Virus record (IMG/VR): IMGVR_UViG_3300008448_000076
Span: 1-61,999 of that record
From: a virus
Length of the DNA: 61,999 nt
Reading direction: 5' to 3' (one strand)
The notes under the pieces were generated by a model. That model did not search any database and had not been told where the DNA came from. It was given only the letters and a program-made list of their open reading frames with translations. Below are positions 1 to 7,866 of this stretch, one piece after another (the first letter of the stretch is position 1; each line of letters opens with the position of its first letter). Both the position numbers and the translations under genes were made by a program.

Positions 1-529
1 CGCCTGCCCCACCGCCACCACCTAAATTTGATTGTGCTGAAGGAACTGTTCCTCCACCAGCAATTCCACCATTTGCACCAGCCGTGCCTTGCGTTGAACC
101 AGAAGCATTGCCGCCAACGCCTGCTTCTCCAGCGCCGCCGCCGCCTGCTGAGTTAGAGGCAGAGCCACCAGAACCACCGCCTCCACCATACCCCGTCTGC
201 ACAGTGGTCATGACATTGCCGCCGAAGGTAGAGTTACCGCCACCGCCGCCGTTGCCGCCACCTGAGCCTGTGCCTGCCGTGCCGACAGTGCCGCCCGCTG
301 CTACGGAATAAGGTTCGGTCGTACCAAGGTCCGAAGCAAGATAGATGCGCTCAATGCGGGAAGCCCCACCGCCACCGCCACCGCCAGAGCCCGTTGTCCC
401 AACTGGGGATGCTTCGCCACCGCCTCCACCTCCACCTCCGCCAATCGTGATGACACGGACAAGGGTTGCACCGGACGGTTTTGTCCAGTTGCCGGATCCG
501 GATGTATATACTTTTACGTCCAGTGCCAT
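1..529 (-). CDS. Glycine-rich tail fibre/adhesin-like protein, N-terminal part (continues at 61999)
   Basis: The ATG at 529-527 opens a frame that runs off base 1. The N-terminus (Val-Tyr-Thr-Ser-Gly-Ser-Gly-Asn-Trp-Thr-Lys-Pro, then LVRVITIGGGG) matches the starts of the three neighbouring glycine-rich paralogs. The rest is Gly/Ala/Ser-rich low complexity. If the 13-bp repeat shared by the two window ends is collapsed, the frame continues without a break into 61999-61622 and gives a 297-aa protein, close to the 295-aa paralog at 1548-2435. The likely role is receptor binding at the tail tip, inferred from position and from glycine-rich adhesins of other phages. It is broken only because the window is linear. 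Confidence 0.8.
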   Translation of the reverse strand, partial: MALDVKVYTSGSGNWTKPSGATLVRVITIGGGGGGGGGEASPVGTTGSGGGGGGGASRIERIYLASDLGTTEPYSVAAGGTVGTAGTGSGGGNGGGGGNSTFGGNVMTTVQTGYGGGGGSGGSASNSAGGGGAGEAGVGGNASGSTQGTAGANGGIAGGGTVPSAQSNLGGGGGAG

Positions 530-540
530 TTTATTGCCCG

Positions 541-1551
541 TTAAATTACCGAGATCGAAACGATCTCTGATGGGTTTTCATAACTGATAACCCAAATTTC
601 GCCTCTGGCTCCTGCGCCGCCGTTGCCGCCGTCTGCTACACCACTTGTTCCTGCACCGCCGCCTCCTCCGCCTCCTCCGGGAGTGCCGCCATTGCCTCCG
701 TTACCGGCTTTGGTTACGGAATTGGAACCATCAGTACCACCCCCACCGCCTCCTCCTGACCCGGGTGCGGCGGCAAAACTATTTAAACCAGCGCCACCTT
801 GAATAGTTGTAGATGTTCCATTTCCTGTTCCTGCAGATCCGCCCGCAATGTAACGAGATGCACCACCAATACCACCACCTCCTATGAGGTTAACAGAAGA
901 CCGTCCGCCACCACTTGCTCCCGCACCAGCACCAAAAGGCGATGATCCACCGTTATATCCAACCTGCCCAAATGTATTTGATGTCCCACTTGCTCCTGCT
1001 CCACCCCCTTGAATCGATGTGGAGTTAGATGCGGCTGTTGTTCCTGCGCTTCCTGCAGAACCATTGTTGGCCCCCGCAGACCCCGCTGTTGCAGTTGTTG
1101 ATGAGCCTCCTGCCCCAGATAAACCAGCCCCACCTCCTCCACCAGAAGATCTAAAAACAGTTCCCCCTGCACCTCCTCCACCGCCATAAGCAATAAGCGT
1201 GGTGGTCCCAGAATTTGTTGTAAATGTTGTATTATTTCCTCCGGAGCCGTCTATACCACTGCCGCCGTTTGCAGTAGCTCCGCTTCCACCTAAAACAGAA
1301 GCTGCGACTGAATAAGATTCAGTAGCCCCAAATTGTGAAGCCGCAAGCGTTATATCAACAACACCCGCTCCGCCCCCACCAGCTCCACCGCCTCCGTAAC
1401 CTCCAGATCCCGTATTTGTTTTTGACCCCCCGCCTGCAGACCCACCCCCGCCGATCAGCACGAGACGGATGTATTGCGCCCATGGTTCTTTGGTCCATGT
1501 GCCGGAGCCGGATGTGAATTTTTCGACTTTAACCTGAGAAATGCTACTCAT
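541..1551 (-). CDS. Glycine-rich tail fibre/adhesin-like protein (336 aa)
   Basis: The start motif KVEKFTSGSGTWTKEPWAQY (residues 7-26) leads into RLVLIGGGG and then about 280 residues of Gly/Ala/Ser-rich sequence with scattered aromatic positions. It ends with GARGEIWVISY and a short tail. It is the second of four tandem paralogs and overlaps the upstream paralog by the ATGA at 1548-1551. Runs of GGGGG resemble the polyglycine helix bundles of some phage adhesins. Receptor binding is inferred, not shown. The dense GGN codons produce long spurious ORFs on the other strand. Confidence 0.8.
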   Translation of the reverse strand: MSSISQVKVEKFTSGSGTWTKEPWAQYIRLVLIGGGGSAGGGSKTNTGSGGYGGGGAGGGGAGVVDITLAASQFGATESYSVAASVLGGSGATANGGSGIDGSGGNNTTFTTNSGTTTLIAYGGGGGAGGTVFRSSGGGGGAGLSGAGGSSTTATAGSAGANNGSAGSAGTTAASNSTSIQGGGAGASGTSNTFGQVGYNGGSSPFGAGAGASGGGRSSVNLIGGGGIGGASRYIAGGSAGTGNGTSTTIQGGAGLNSFAAAPGSGGGGGGGTDGSNSVTKAGNGGNGGTPGGGGGGGGAGTSGVADGGNGGAGARGEIWVISYENPSEIVSISVI

Positions 1552-2435
1552 TCTGAGACCACAATGACAACGCCATCGCCCCCTGCGCCGCCAGCGCCTG
1601 CTGTGCTACCTGTAATCGTCCCGCCGCCACCGCCGCCGCCGCCTCCAAACAAGCCTCCTGCGCCCCCGCTTGCAGAACCTCCCGGAAAAGAAGTTCCGCC
1701 GCCTCCACCGGAACCGGCAAAAGTCATGTTTCCACGACCCCCGACAAAAGTTGCTGCGGCTGCATCAAGAATAGCTGTGCGGTTTTGACCTCCTACCCCA
1801 CCGCCTGTGTATATTGTGCCTGCCGTTTTAGAGCCGCCACCACCTCCGCCACCTGCTCCTAAAATAGAAGCTCCACCCAAAGAACCAGTAGAATTGCTAA
1901 CAGTTCCCCCACCGCCACCGCCGCCCAAGTTTGATTGAGCTGGAACAGGATTGTTTGTTGTCCCCGCAATCCCTCCGTTTGCGCCTGCTGCACCGACTGT
2001 TGCAACACCTCCGTTTCCACCAGCACCTGATAATCCAGCGCCACCGCCGCCTCCGGATGTGTTGGTTGTTCCCCCAGCTCCCCCGCCGCCGCCGTAAGCG
2101 TATTGCACAGTCGTCAGCACATTACCGCCAAACGACGATGTGCCGCCAATACCACCTGTGCCGCCTCCGGCTCCTGTTCCTGCGGTTCCAGCCGCTCCAC
2201 CTGCACCGACAGAATATGGCTCGGTAGAGCCAAGAGAAGATGCAAGATAAGTAGCACGGGTAAGAGCCGCTCCGCCTCCTCCACCTCCACCAGATGCTAA
2301 AGTTGTTGAAGCCCGCGTATCACCTCCGCCACCTCCGCCCCCGCCGCCAATGCAGGTGACCGTCACGAGTTTGGCCCATGACGGTTTGGTCCAGTTACCC
2401 GAACCTGACGTGAAGATTTGTACGTCTATGCTCAT
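1548..2435 (-). CDS. Glycine-rich tail fibre/adhesin-like protein (295 aa)
   Basis: This is the paralog most like the gene that wraps around the window ends. Both share the start VQIFTSGSGNWTKPSWAKLV (here from residue 5), the middle SNLGGGGGGG...GGASILG, and the C-terminal GGDGVVIV. It overlaps the next gene by ATGA and follows the 98-aa gene with a TAATG overlap, so the block is probably one transcript. Multiple near-copies side by side suggest duplication and diversification of a receptor-binding module (inference). Confidence 0.8.
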   Translation of the reverse strand: MSIDVQIFTSGSGNWTKPSWAKLVTVTCIGGGGGGGGGDTRASTTLASGGGGGGGAALTRATYLASSLGSTEPYSVGAGGAAGTAGTGAGGGTGGIGGTSSFGGNVLTTVQYAYGGGGGAGGTTNTSGGGGGAGLSGAGGNGGVATVGAAGANGGIAGTTNNPVPAQSNLGGGGGGGTVSNSTGSLGGASILGAGGGGGGGSKTAGTIYTGGGVGGQNRTAILDAAAATFVGGRGNMTFAGSGGGGGTSFPGGSASGGAGGLFGGGGGGGGGTITGSTAGAGGAGGDGVVIVVSE

Positions 2436-2731
2436 TATTCCTCCGGCGGAGGATCAGGCTGCGGAGCAGGTGTAACGTGTCCTGTAGCAAGGTCCATTGT
2501 GTCACCAATGTTCATCTGTGCATCGGGACGAACAGCCAGATAGGTAAACTCACGCGGAGGCGGCTTGATCTCGTAGTTGGCCGGAGGCGTTGGGTCAGGT
2601 TCACCATACTCACACGTGATGTATCGGCCATAGCCCGGCCAATAGGTCTGCGGATACGGATTATCCACTAAGATGCCATTCAATTTCACGCCGTTCTCAT
2701 CGAGCACAGCGTAACGCAATGCTTCTGTCAT
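2435..2731 (-). CDS. Small phage protein upstream of the glycine-rich fibres
   Basis: A 98-aa protein that starts MTEALRYAVLDENGVKLNGI and ends in a Pro/Glu-rich tail (PDPPPEE). I do not recognise a catalytic motif. It overlaps the start of the 295-aa glycine-rich protein by one base (TAATG), so translation is probably coupled. Small genes next to fibres are often assembly factors or hinge proteins, but nothing here proves that. Confidence 0.7.
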   Translation of the reverse strand: MTEALRYAVLDENGVKLNGILVDNPYPQTYWPGYGRYITCEYGEPDPTPPANYEIKPPPREFTYLAVRPDAQMNIGDTMDLATGHVTPAPQPDPPPEE

Positions 2732-2748
2732 GACTCAACACTCCAGCG

Positions 2749-3207
2749 TTAAGCAATCCGGATGAGCGCGTTAGACGCATCTGCTGTCGGGAAGATAATG
2801 GTGAACGTACCCGAAGAGACCGTCTTGTCCGAACCGAAGTCCAGAACACAAACAGCCGGATCCGTAAGACCCAGACCGCTTGTCGGAGTTGAGTTGTAAA
2901 TCAACGCGCCGCGGGCAGTGAACGATGCCGAGGTCCACGAAACGTCAGCAAAATCCGTGAAGGCTGTCGTGCCGCTGCTTGTCGGATTGACATTTGTGAG
3001 CGTCTCGCCACCGGCAACATACGCCGAACCTGACGTATTGGTGATTTCGTTCGACGAAGAATAGGCCGTTGTCGATGCGTTCAGCGTGGCCGAATCCGTA
3101 TACAAGGCGATCTTGAACGTATCGCCGCCGCTACGAAAATCATGCGCGGCTTGCATAAGCTGCGTCTTGAAAGACGTAGTCATGTAGTTACCCGAGAATG
3201 CCATCAA
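2749..3207 (-). CDS. Conserved phage virion-type protein (152 aa)
   Basis: The frame starts MMAFSGNYMTTSFKTQLMQA and has a Ser/Thr-rich beta-type composition with FKIALYTDSATLNASTTAY and a closing VSSGTFTIIFPT. This pattern recurs as a conserved structural-region protein in environmental podoviruses (family recognition from memory). The two ATGs at 3207 and 3204 both fit; the ATGATG overlaps the stop of the 95-aa gene, so the second is equally likely. The function is unknown, probably a tail or decoration component. Confidence 0.75.
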   Translation of the reverse strand: MMAFSGNYMTTSFKTQLMQAAHDFRSGGDTFKIALYTDSATLNASTTAYSSSNEITNTSGSAYVAGGETLTNVNPTSSGTTAFTDFADVSWTSASFTARGALIYNSTPTSGLGLTDPAVCVLDFGSDKTVSSGTFTIIFPTADASNALIRIA

Positions 3208-3491
3208 ACTCTCCTAACAAAATCGGCAAGATGCCCGTTACCTGTTTCAACTAAGCTATTGACTAACATAGAATTGTTGTCCTTGATAGCTTCTTTGATG
3301 TAATACAGGATCATTGCTTCAATCTGATTCCTGTATGCAAGCGCCTGTTCCTTGATGAACGGCGGAGCTGTTTCGGAAACAGACACGATTTTACTCGTAG
3401 CCAGCTTCGCCCAAAACTCCGGGTTGTGACCACCACCTTCGGAGGTTGCCACATCCACGCTAATCTGTCCCATTCCAAGAGCATTAAACAT
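3204..3491 (-). CDS. Unknown small structural-region protein (95 aa)
   Basis: It begins MFNALGMGQISVDVATSEGG and continues as a mostly helical segment (FIKEQALAYRNQIEAMILYY). No known motif was recognised. It overlaps both neighbours by a few bases, as do most genes of this cassette. It lies between the adaptor-like protein and the 152-aa protein, so a role in tail assembly is possible. Confidence 0.7.
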   Translation of the reverse strand: MFNALGMGQISVDVATSEGGGHNPEFWAKLATSKIVSVSETAPPFIKEQALAYRNQIEAMILYYIKEAIKDNNSMLVNSLVETGNGHLADFVRRV

Positions 3492-4126
3492 CAGTTCGCC
3501 TGTACCCTAATGAGGCCGTCGCGATAAGCATCGTCATTTTCGCGGCCTTCGCCATAGTTCTTGAGACGTGCCAGAGATTCATTGAACCGCTGGTTATAAA
3601 GATTAAGCAGATCAGGCTCACCCTTCATGAAGGTATAAGCCTCGACCAAGCAGCCATAGAGCAGTGCCTGTTGAGCATTGTCGCCAAGCCACGAAGTACC
3701 AGACGTGACAATGCTCGGTGGGCGATAATAATAATGGAGTTCTACCGAATAATTTCCAGCGGGAGTTGGTGCAATAAGGAAGTTGTCCACGTCAAAAAGC
3801 GCGTAATACTTCGGAACACCTGTCGCACCTGTCGGATTATACTCTTGCAGATACTCAACATCCTTCATCAAAAGGAAATTTGTCGAGCCATTTACCGTAA
3901 CACTAAGGCTGAACGGAGCAAGATAATCCCCCGGAACCGTCAGATACTTGTTGCCGGTGCTCATGCTTCCGGTCTGGTTCTTACGAAAAACTTCGAGATC
4001 GACAGCATAGAGCAGCCTTTCCTCAGCGTTCTGGATGAACGTGTCGATGTTATCGTTAAATGTTGTCTCGTCGTACTGAGTGAAGTCCTTGATGGCCTGC
4101 ACCAGCGTTGCATAAGTCCATGCCAT
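3491..4126 (-). CDS. Head-tail adaptor-like protein (SU10 adaptor type)
   Basis: A 211-aa protein with the start MAWTYATLVQAIKDFTQYDE, then FIQNAEERLLYAVDLEVFRK, a central beta part (YLTVPGDYLAPFSL) and VELHYYYRPP. This is the layout of the phage adaptor family that sits under the portal in SU10/P22-like tails: helical N-terminus, beta region and helical C-terminus. It lies next to a second adaptor-like gene at 4431-5117. The family assignment is by recognition of the pattern; the exact position in the tail is inferred. Confidence 0.7.
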   Translation of the reverse strand: MAWTYATLVQAIKDFTQYDETTFNDNIDTFIQNAEERLLYAVDLEVFRKNQTGSMSTGNKYLTVPGDYLAPFSLSVTVNGSTNFLLMKDVEYLQEYNPTGATGVPKYYALFDVDNFLIAPTPAGNYSVELHYYYRPPSIVTSGTSWLGDNAQQALLYGCLVEAYTFMKGEPDLLNLYNQRFNESLARLKNYGEGRENDDAYRDGLIRVQAN

Positions 4127-4431
4127 TAGGTGATCTCCACTCTAACTACACCCAACTGGGTCACTCCCTGTAGGAGATTGTTTTGCACAAATGGGAAAAT
4201 ATCATATCCGACCGGAACATCCATAGGTTCTTTACGATCCGGGCGTGGATAAAGCAGAGCCTGCGGTTCGGTCGGCGGGTAGATCGGATCAAGCTGCGGC
4301 TGCTTTGCTTCCCAGCATTCCGGGCAAGTGCGAAGTCCGTTCCACTCTTGACGCAACTGCAGGTAGTCATACTGGAACCCGCAACGGTCACAGATGGCCT
4401 GAGATCTTGCGCCTACAGCAAACCGCGTCAT
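4126..4431 (-). CDS. Zinc-ribbon-like small phage protein (101 aa)
   Basis: Two CxxC knuckles (C14/C17 and C36/C39, separated by 18 residues) predict one structural zinc site. A Pro-rich stretch and a beta-type C-terminus (QGVTQLGVVRVEIT) follow. It overlaps the stop and start codons of the two adaptor-like genes on either side, so it probably belongs to the tail connector set. The precise role is unknown. Confidence 0.7.
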   Translation of the reverse strand: MTRFAVGARSQAICDRCGFQYDYLQLRQEWNGLRTCPECWEAKQPQLDPIYPPTEPQALLYPRPDRKEPMDVPVGYDIFPFVQNNLLQGVTQLGVVRVEIT

Positions 4432-5117
4432 CAGATCACCCTATACGAAGAACGCCCCGGTGTCAGGTTCAACGAAGCACGATCACGATCCTCAGCTGCG
4501 GCACGAATAAACTCTTCATCGTACATGGCCTTTAGCATCTGAGTACGCTCAGGAGCCTTCTTCATCGAGATATAGTAGGCAAGACCTGCAGCAAGGCACG
4601 GATAGAAACGGAACGGGATCTCCAGCGTATTCACGCCAGCCGATGCATCGTCCATTCGCACCAGCTTATTGACGACGAGATAATATGTCTGGTCCGGTGT
4701 CGGCCAGACCTTGATCACCGGAGTAATCTGACGATCCACGAAGTACTGGACAGGGCGCCCCTGTGTCAGCTTGTTCGGGATGTTGAGGTAGTATTCCCGG
4801 CTGATGCGATCCACAGTCAGGTCAGACTGGCTTGACGTACCAACCCCGTTGGCATTTCTGACAACAGCTTCGATCACATCAATGTCAGATGTTGCCAGTG
4901 TGTAGTCACTGACCCCGGCAGTCAAAGTAATGCTCTGCTCCTCAATCGTCCACTGATTGAGACCGCGATTGGCCCAGTCGGCAAGCAAAAGGTTCAGGCT
5001 ACGACGCGATGTGCGCTGGTCGTAACCCGTCTTGATCTCAAGGCCGCAGCGTTCCCACGCTTCTTCGATATACTCTGCGACATCAAGTTCAAACGATTTG
5101 GTGCCAGAAAGGGCCAT
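4431..5117 (-). CDS. Tail connector/adaptor-like protein (228 aa)
   Basis: The sequence shows DVAEYIEEAWERCGLEI, TSRRSLNLLLADWANRGLNQW and TLTAGVSDYTL, then IKVWPTPDQTYYLVVNKLVR and a helical tail ending SSYRVI. This organisation is common in genes just downstream of head genes in podoviruses and is usually annotated as a tail or head-tail connector protein. It may form a second ring together with the 211-aa adaptor. The functional call is inferred from position and architecture. Confidence 0.65.
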   Translation of the reverse strand: MALSGTKSFELDVAEYIEEAWERCGLEIKTGYDQRTSRRSLNLLLADWANRGLNQWTIEEQSITLTAGVSDYTLATSDIDVIEAVVRNANGVGTSSQSDLTVDRISREYYLNIPNKLTQGRPVQYFVDRQITPVIKVWPTPDQTYYLVVNKLVRMDDASAGVNTLEIPFRFYPCLAAGLAYYISMKKAPERTQMLKAMYDEEFIRAAAEDRDRASLNLTPGRSSYRVI

Positions 5118-5125
5118 TACTTACC

Positions 5126-5563
5126 TCAATAAATTTTGCAGGGTTTGGATCGTGCGCCAGCTTTCCCGCTATTTGGTGTCACAGCAGAACGTGATCCTTT
5201 TGATGCCGACTTCGACACCATGCCGCCTTTTTTAAAGCCAAGGGCCGAACGTGCTCCACTCTGGGTCATCGGGGGAGGCGGAGCTCCACCTGAAAGCATC
5301 CCGACTGGGGGTACGCTAGGGCCAGAGGAAGAAGGCATGTTTGCAGGCATCGGAGGAGTTTGAGACGCCAGTTTACCTGCCATAACTGACAAGTTCGGCG
5401 GAGGAGCGGCGTTCTGAGGCATAACAGGCGTTATTACATCTGGACGACCAATACCCGGACGAACGGCCATCGGACCGCGACCGCGAAAGCCTTCGCGATT
5501 GTAGCCGCGATCCATTGAAGCACGGGGGCCTTGCATCTGTTTACCCATACCGGAGCGCATCAT
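5126..5563 (-). CDS. Pro/Met/Gly-rich basic protein with KKGGM motif (145 aa)
   Basis: A low-complexity protein rich in Pro, Met, Gly, Arg and Lys. It ends with GFKKGGMVSKSASKGSRSA and a Lys/Arg-rich tail. The KKGGM motif recurs in the small genes at 5560-5703 and 6301-6507, and as KGGM at 5705-5977. The start ATGATG overlaps the stop of the 47-aa gene upstream. Function unknown; the charge suggests nucleic-acid or capsid-interior binding (inference). Confidence 0.65.
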   Translation of the reverse strand: MMRSGMGKQMQGPRASMDRGYNREGFRGRGPMAVRPGIGRPDVITPVMPQNAAPPPNLSVMAGKLASQTPPMPANMPSSSGPSVPPVGMLSGGAPPPPMTQSGARSALGFKKGGMVSKSASKGSRSAVTPNSGKAGARSKPCKIY

Positions 5564-5703
5564 TTGCGTTTTCCTTTTGCCATGCCGCCCTTTTTCATGG
5601 CGACGGGTTTCATCATTTTCTTGTCTGTCTTGGCTTGTTTCTTCGGCTTCTTTGAAGCCTTGTTAAACATTCCAAGAGCGAGCATTCCACTTGCGCCAGC
5701 CAT
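5560..5703 (-). CDS. 47-aa basic KKGGM protein
   Basis: Read by hand on the minus strand: ATG at 5703-5701, TGA at 5562-5560. The protein starts MAGASGMLALGMFNKASKKP and ends PVAMKKGGMAKGKRK. It has a short hydrophobic start and a strongly basic tail carrying the KKGGM motif shared with its neighbours. It is too short for most ORF cut-offs, but it fills the gap between two overlapping genes without a break. Function unknown. Confidence 0.65.
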   Translation of the reverse strand: MAGASGMLALGMFNKASKKPKKQAKTDKKMMKPVAMKKGGMAKGKRK

Positions 5704-5704
5704 A

Positions 5705-5977
5705 TCAGTACATCTTTCCTTTGCCCTTGCCTTTTACGGCCTTGCCACAACCACGGACCATGCCGCCTTTGGCATAGCCTTCAAACGGACTCTTCAGGTA
5801 AGGTCTGCCCTTCCTCTTTATCTTTTCAAGCTTTTCGACCCCTTCAAAATGTTTTTGAAGTCCTTTTATCCGACGTAGTTCTCTCAGTTTAGCCTCTTCA
5901 CGACCCTCAAAAGTATCCTCATACCTTTTATCGGTATCGCCAGATCCAATTTTACTGAAATCGATATCGTCTGCCAT
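5705..5977 (-). CDS. Basic KGGM-tail protein (90 aa)
   Basis: The acidic start MADDIDFSKIGSGDTDKRYE is followed by a charged helix (REEAKLRELRRIKGLQKHFE) and a Lys/Gly tail (YAKGGMVRGCGKAVKGKGKG). The tail is the same type as in the adjacent 47-, 68- and 145-aa proteins. The family looks like a set of modules sharing one C-terminal peptide. Function unknown. Confidence 0.65.
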   Translation of the reverse strand: MADDIDFSKIGSGDTDKRYEDTFEGREEAKLRELRRIKGLQKHFEGVEKLEKIKRKGRPYLKSPFEGYAKGGMVRGCGKAVKGKGKGKMY

Positions 5978-5978
5978 G

Positions 5979-6149
5979 TCACTTACCCTTCTTCTTGGGC
6001 TTGCTCATGCCAGCTTCTGACAGAGCGATTGCGATAGCTTGCTTAGGGTTCTTTACCACAGGACCCTTCTTACCGGAATGCAGGGTGCCGGACTTATATT
6101 CCCGCATCACCTTGCCAATCTTCTTCTGTGTCTTCGTAGGTTTCTTCAT
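5979..6149 (-). CDS. DUF6496-like small phage protein (56 aa)
   Basis: Read by hand from the ATG at 6149-6147 to the TGA at 5981-5979. The protein carries KKIGKVMREYKSGTLHSGKK, then VVKNPKQAIAIALSEAGMSK and a Lys-rich tail. This pattern is a very common small phage protein that I associate with DUF6496; the number is from memory. It overlaps the stop of the 52-aa gene (ATGA). No function is established. Confidence 0.75.
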   Translation of the reverse strand: MKKPTKTQKKIGKVMREYKSGTLHSGKKGPVVKNPKQAIAIALSEAGMSKPKKKGK

Positions 6150-6304
6150 TTCGACCTCGCAGCACGCATGTTATCGACGAGATTCGGGTAGGGACGACCG
6201 GCCTTTGCTGCCGCAGCTTTGGCCTTTGCCTTCTGGGCAGGGGTCAAAGACTTCGGCTTACCGAGTTTGGCAGGACGCTTTTTGTCCCAGACTGGCTTCT
6301 TCAT
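6146..6304 (-). CDS. Lys/Ala-rich small protein (52 aa)
   Basis: Read by hand from the ATG at 6304 to the TGA at 6148-6146. It starts MKKPVWDKKRPAKLGKPKSL, continues TPAQKAKAKAAAAKAGRPYP and ends NLVDNMRAARSK. It is highly basic, like the other members of this cluster, and overlaps both neighbours by four bases. Nucleic-acid binding is a guess based on charge. Confidence 0.65.
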   Translation of the reverse strand: MKKPVWDKKRPAKLGKPKSLTPAQKAKAKAAAAKAGRPYPNLVDNMRAARSK

Positions 6305-6507
6305 TTGCCGCGGCCCTTTGGTTTGCCGATAGCAATCATGATAGCGACGCCCGGCTTCTTAGCCATGCCGCCCTTCTTCATACCCATCATCGGCTTCATG
6401 CCTTTCGACGGAGCCATGCCACCCATAGGCATCGAGGAGCCCATCTTCTTCGGCATCTTGGCCTTGTTCTTTGCAACACGGCCTTTGATTGTTGATTTCT
6501 TCATCAT
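6301..6507 (-). CDS. Met/Lys-rich KKGGM protein (68 aa)
   Basis: It starts MMKKSTIKGRVAKNKAKMPK and carries MGMKKGGMAKKPGVAIMIAI. The KKGGM motif matches those of the proteins at 5126 and 5560. The start overlaps the stop of the membrane-protein gene upstream (ATGATG). Function unknown. Confidence 0.65.
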   Translation of the reverse strand: MMKKSTIKGRVAKNKAKMPKKMGSSMPMGGMAPSKGMKPMMGMKKGGMAKKPGVAIMIAIGKPKGRGK

Positions 6508-6782
6508 GGTTTCATTCCTGCGATGCGGTCGATCTTCTCTTCCAAGCGATCAAAACGGGTGATCAACTGGTTCTGCGTATTCTGAAGATCTATCTTTGTG
6601 ACATAGGTCTTCGGAACATCTTCACGGTGCTCAGCCATCGACTTCCAGATCCTTTCAATCGATGCGCTGCTCGACTCCGCAATAGATGTAATGCGGTTAT
6701 TAAGGTACACCAAAATCCAGAAAAGGGGAATAAGAACAAGCGACAGAAGGCCGTTCCAAATGAGTTCAAAGGGGATGTTCAT
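6504..6782 (-). CDS. Membrane-anchored coiled-coil protein (92 aa)
   Basis: I choose the ATG at 6782-6780 because it overlaps the stop of the upstream gene as ATGA; a longer frame would begin at 6794. Residues 1-28 (MNIPFELIWNGLLSLVLIPL...) form one transmembrane helix. A charged helix with heptad-like spacing follows (NTQNQLITRFDRLEEKIDRI). One N-terminal helix plus a coiled coil recalls phage spanin/Rz- or holin-accessory-type proteins, but no diagnostic motif is present. Confidence 0.65.
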   Translation of the reverse strand: MNIPFELIWNGLLSLVLIPLFWILVYLNNRITSIAESSSASIERIWKSMAEHREDVPKTYVTKIDLQNTQNQLITRFDRLEEKIDRIAGMKP

Positions 6783-7066
6783 TTGCACCTCCAACGCTTA
6801 CGTGCTTGCCGGAGGCGGCTGTTCGGATCCTTGGCTGCCTCAGGGAATTGTTTCATCTGGCCCTCAGACCGAGCACAGAAGGACTTACGGCGCTTTGCCC
6901 GGTCACCAGTAGGATTTGACTCGGTAACAGCGGTCTGAAGTTTTGATCCCGGATTGGCTTTCCGGTAAGCTTTGACACCTTTCTCCGTCATGCCAGCACC
7001 CTGCTTGGTCGGACGGAAGTTGCCTGATTTGACTGAGGTACGGATACCCATGCCCTTCTTAGCCAT
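6779..7066 (-). CDS. Conserved basic phage protein (DUF6321-like, 95 aa)
   Basis: It carries GAGMTEKGVKAYRKANPGSK, then LQTAVTESNP and AKRRKSFCARSEGQM. This signature belongs to a widespread phage protein that I believe is DUF6321. It is very basic, with a tail of Arg/Lys/Trp (RQARKRWRCK). It sits in the small basic protein row and overlaps both neighbours. Function not established. Confidence 0.75.
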   Translation of the reverse strand: MAKKGMGIRTSVKSGNFRPTKQGAGMTEKGVKAYRKANPGSKLQTAVTESNPTGDRAKRRKSFCARSEGQMKQFPEAAKDPNSRLRQARKRWRCK

Positions 7067-7854
7067 TATGGTGTCCCCGCATCGTTCTTGATGAGAACAA
7101 AGTCGAACATGCTTGAGCAGGCATTGTTTGTTCCGGTGCCGATAGCTTGGGCCTCCATCGTTGTCTTCTCAGGAACGACAATTGGAAACTCAAACTTATA
7201 GTCAGCTGTGCCATTATTAACCGTTGTGACGGCAGCAGTGCGTCGAATATCACTTTCGTCGCGGGTCATCAGACGGCCCGTCACAGGGCCTGAGCCTGAA
7301 GACTGACCTGAAGAAAATAAGCCCTCTGTCAGATAAGCAGTGTACCCGGCAGGAACTGTAAAGCTGCCTGTAACACGAGAGTTATAATCGTACTGGATAA
7401 TATCATAAACCGTGGCCGGTACACCGGCAGTCACGACACCTGTTCCAAAGTAGATATTTCCGGCAGCGGAGTTTAGCGACCCGGCAGAAACAACGTAGCA
7501 GTTGTTTATGTGAATGTAGGACTTCGTCGTTGTGACTGCTGTCTGCCCGTTTAGGGTTACAATCTCAGAGATAACTTTGTGGTTGCTGTCCAATCCCTCA
7601 AGGTACACTGTCCTTGCACCTGTTCCAGCAGACGTGTCATTGACACTATCAGAACTTACCGAAAGTTGGATGGCGTTTGAGGGAAAGGTCAGAATGCCGC
7701 CATACGGCCACACCGTCTCAAGAGACGTATCAACATCGGAGTTATATCCGAAAACAACGTAACTTTGATGCCACGGGATTTGACCACGGCCTACCTGTAG
7801 CTCAAATGGCTCGTAAGCTCCGGTACGTGTAACTGAGGACGGGGCTCCGGCCAT
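7066..7854 (-). CDS. Virion structural protein (262 aa)
   Basis: A beta-rich, Ser/Thr/Gly-rich protein beginning MAGAPSSVTRTGAYEPFELQ and ending PIVVPEKTTMEAQAIGTG plus a short tail. Similar proteins occur in podovirus structural regions as virion, fibre or whisker components. It overlaps the downstream basic protein by one base. The exact role is unknown. Confidence 0.65.
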   Translation of the reverse strand: MAGAPSSVTRTGAYEPFELQVGRGQIPWHQSYVVFGYNSDVDTSLETVWPYGGILTFPSNAIQLSVSSDSVNDTSAGTGARTVYLEGLDSNHKVISEIVTLNGQTAVTTTKSYIHINNCYVVSAGSLNSAAGNIYFGTGVVTAGVPATVYDIIQYDYNSRVTGSFTVPAGYTAYLTEGLFSSGQSSGSGPVTGRLMTRDESDIRRTAAVTTVNNGTADYKFEFPIVVPEKTTMEAQAIGTGTNNACSSMFDFVLIKNDAGTP

Positions 7855-7866
7855 GGGTCAAAGGTC

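Noticed and set aside
84-587. Proline-rich plus-strand ORFs
   Set aside because: They are mirror images of the Gly-rich gene on the minus strand (GGN codons read as CCN); no ribosome sites.
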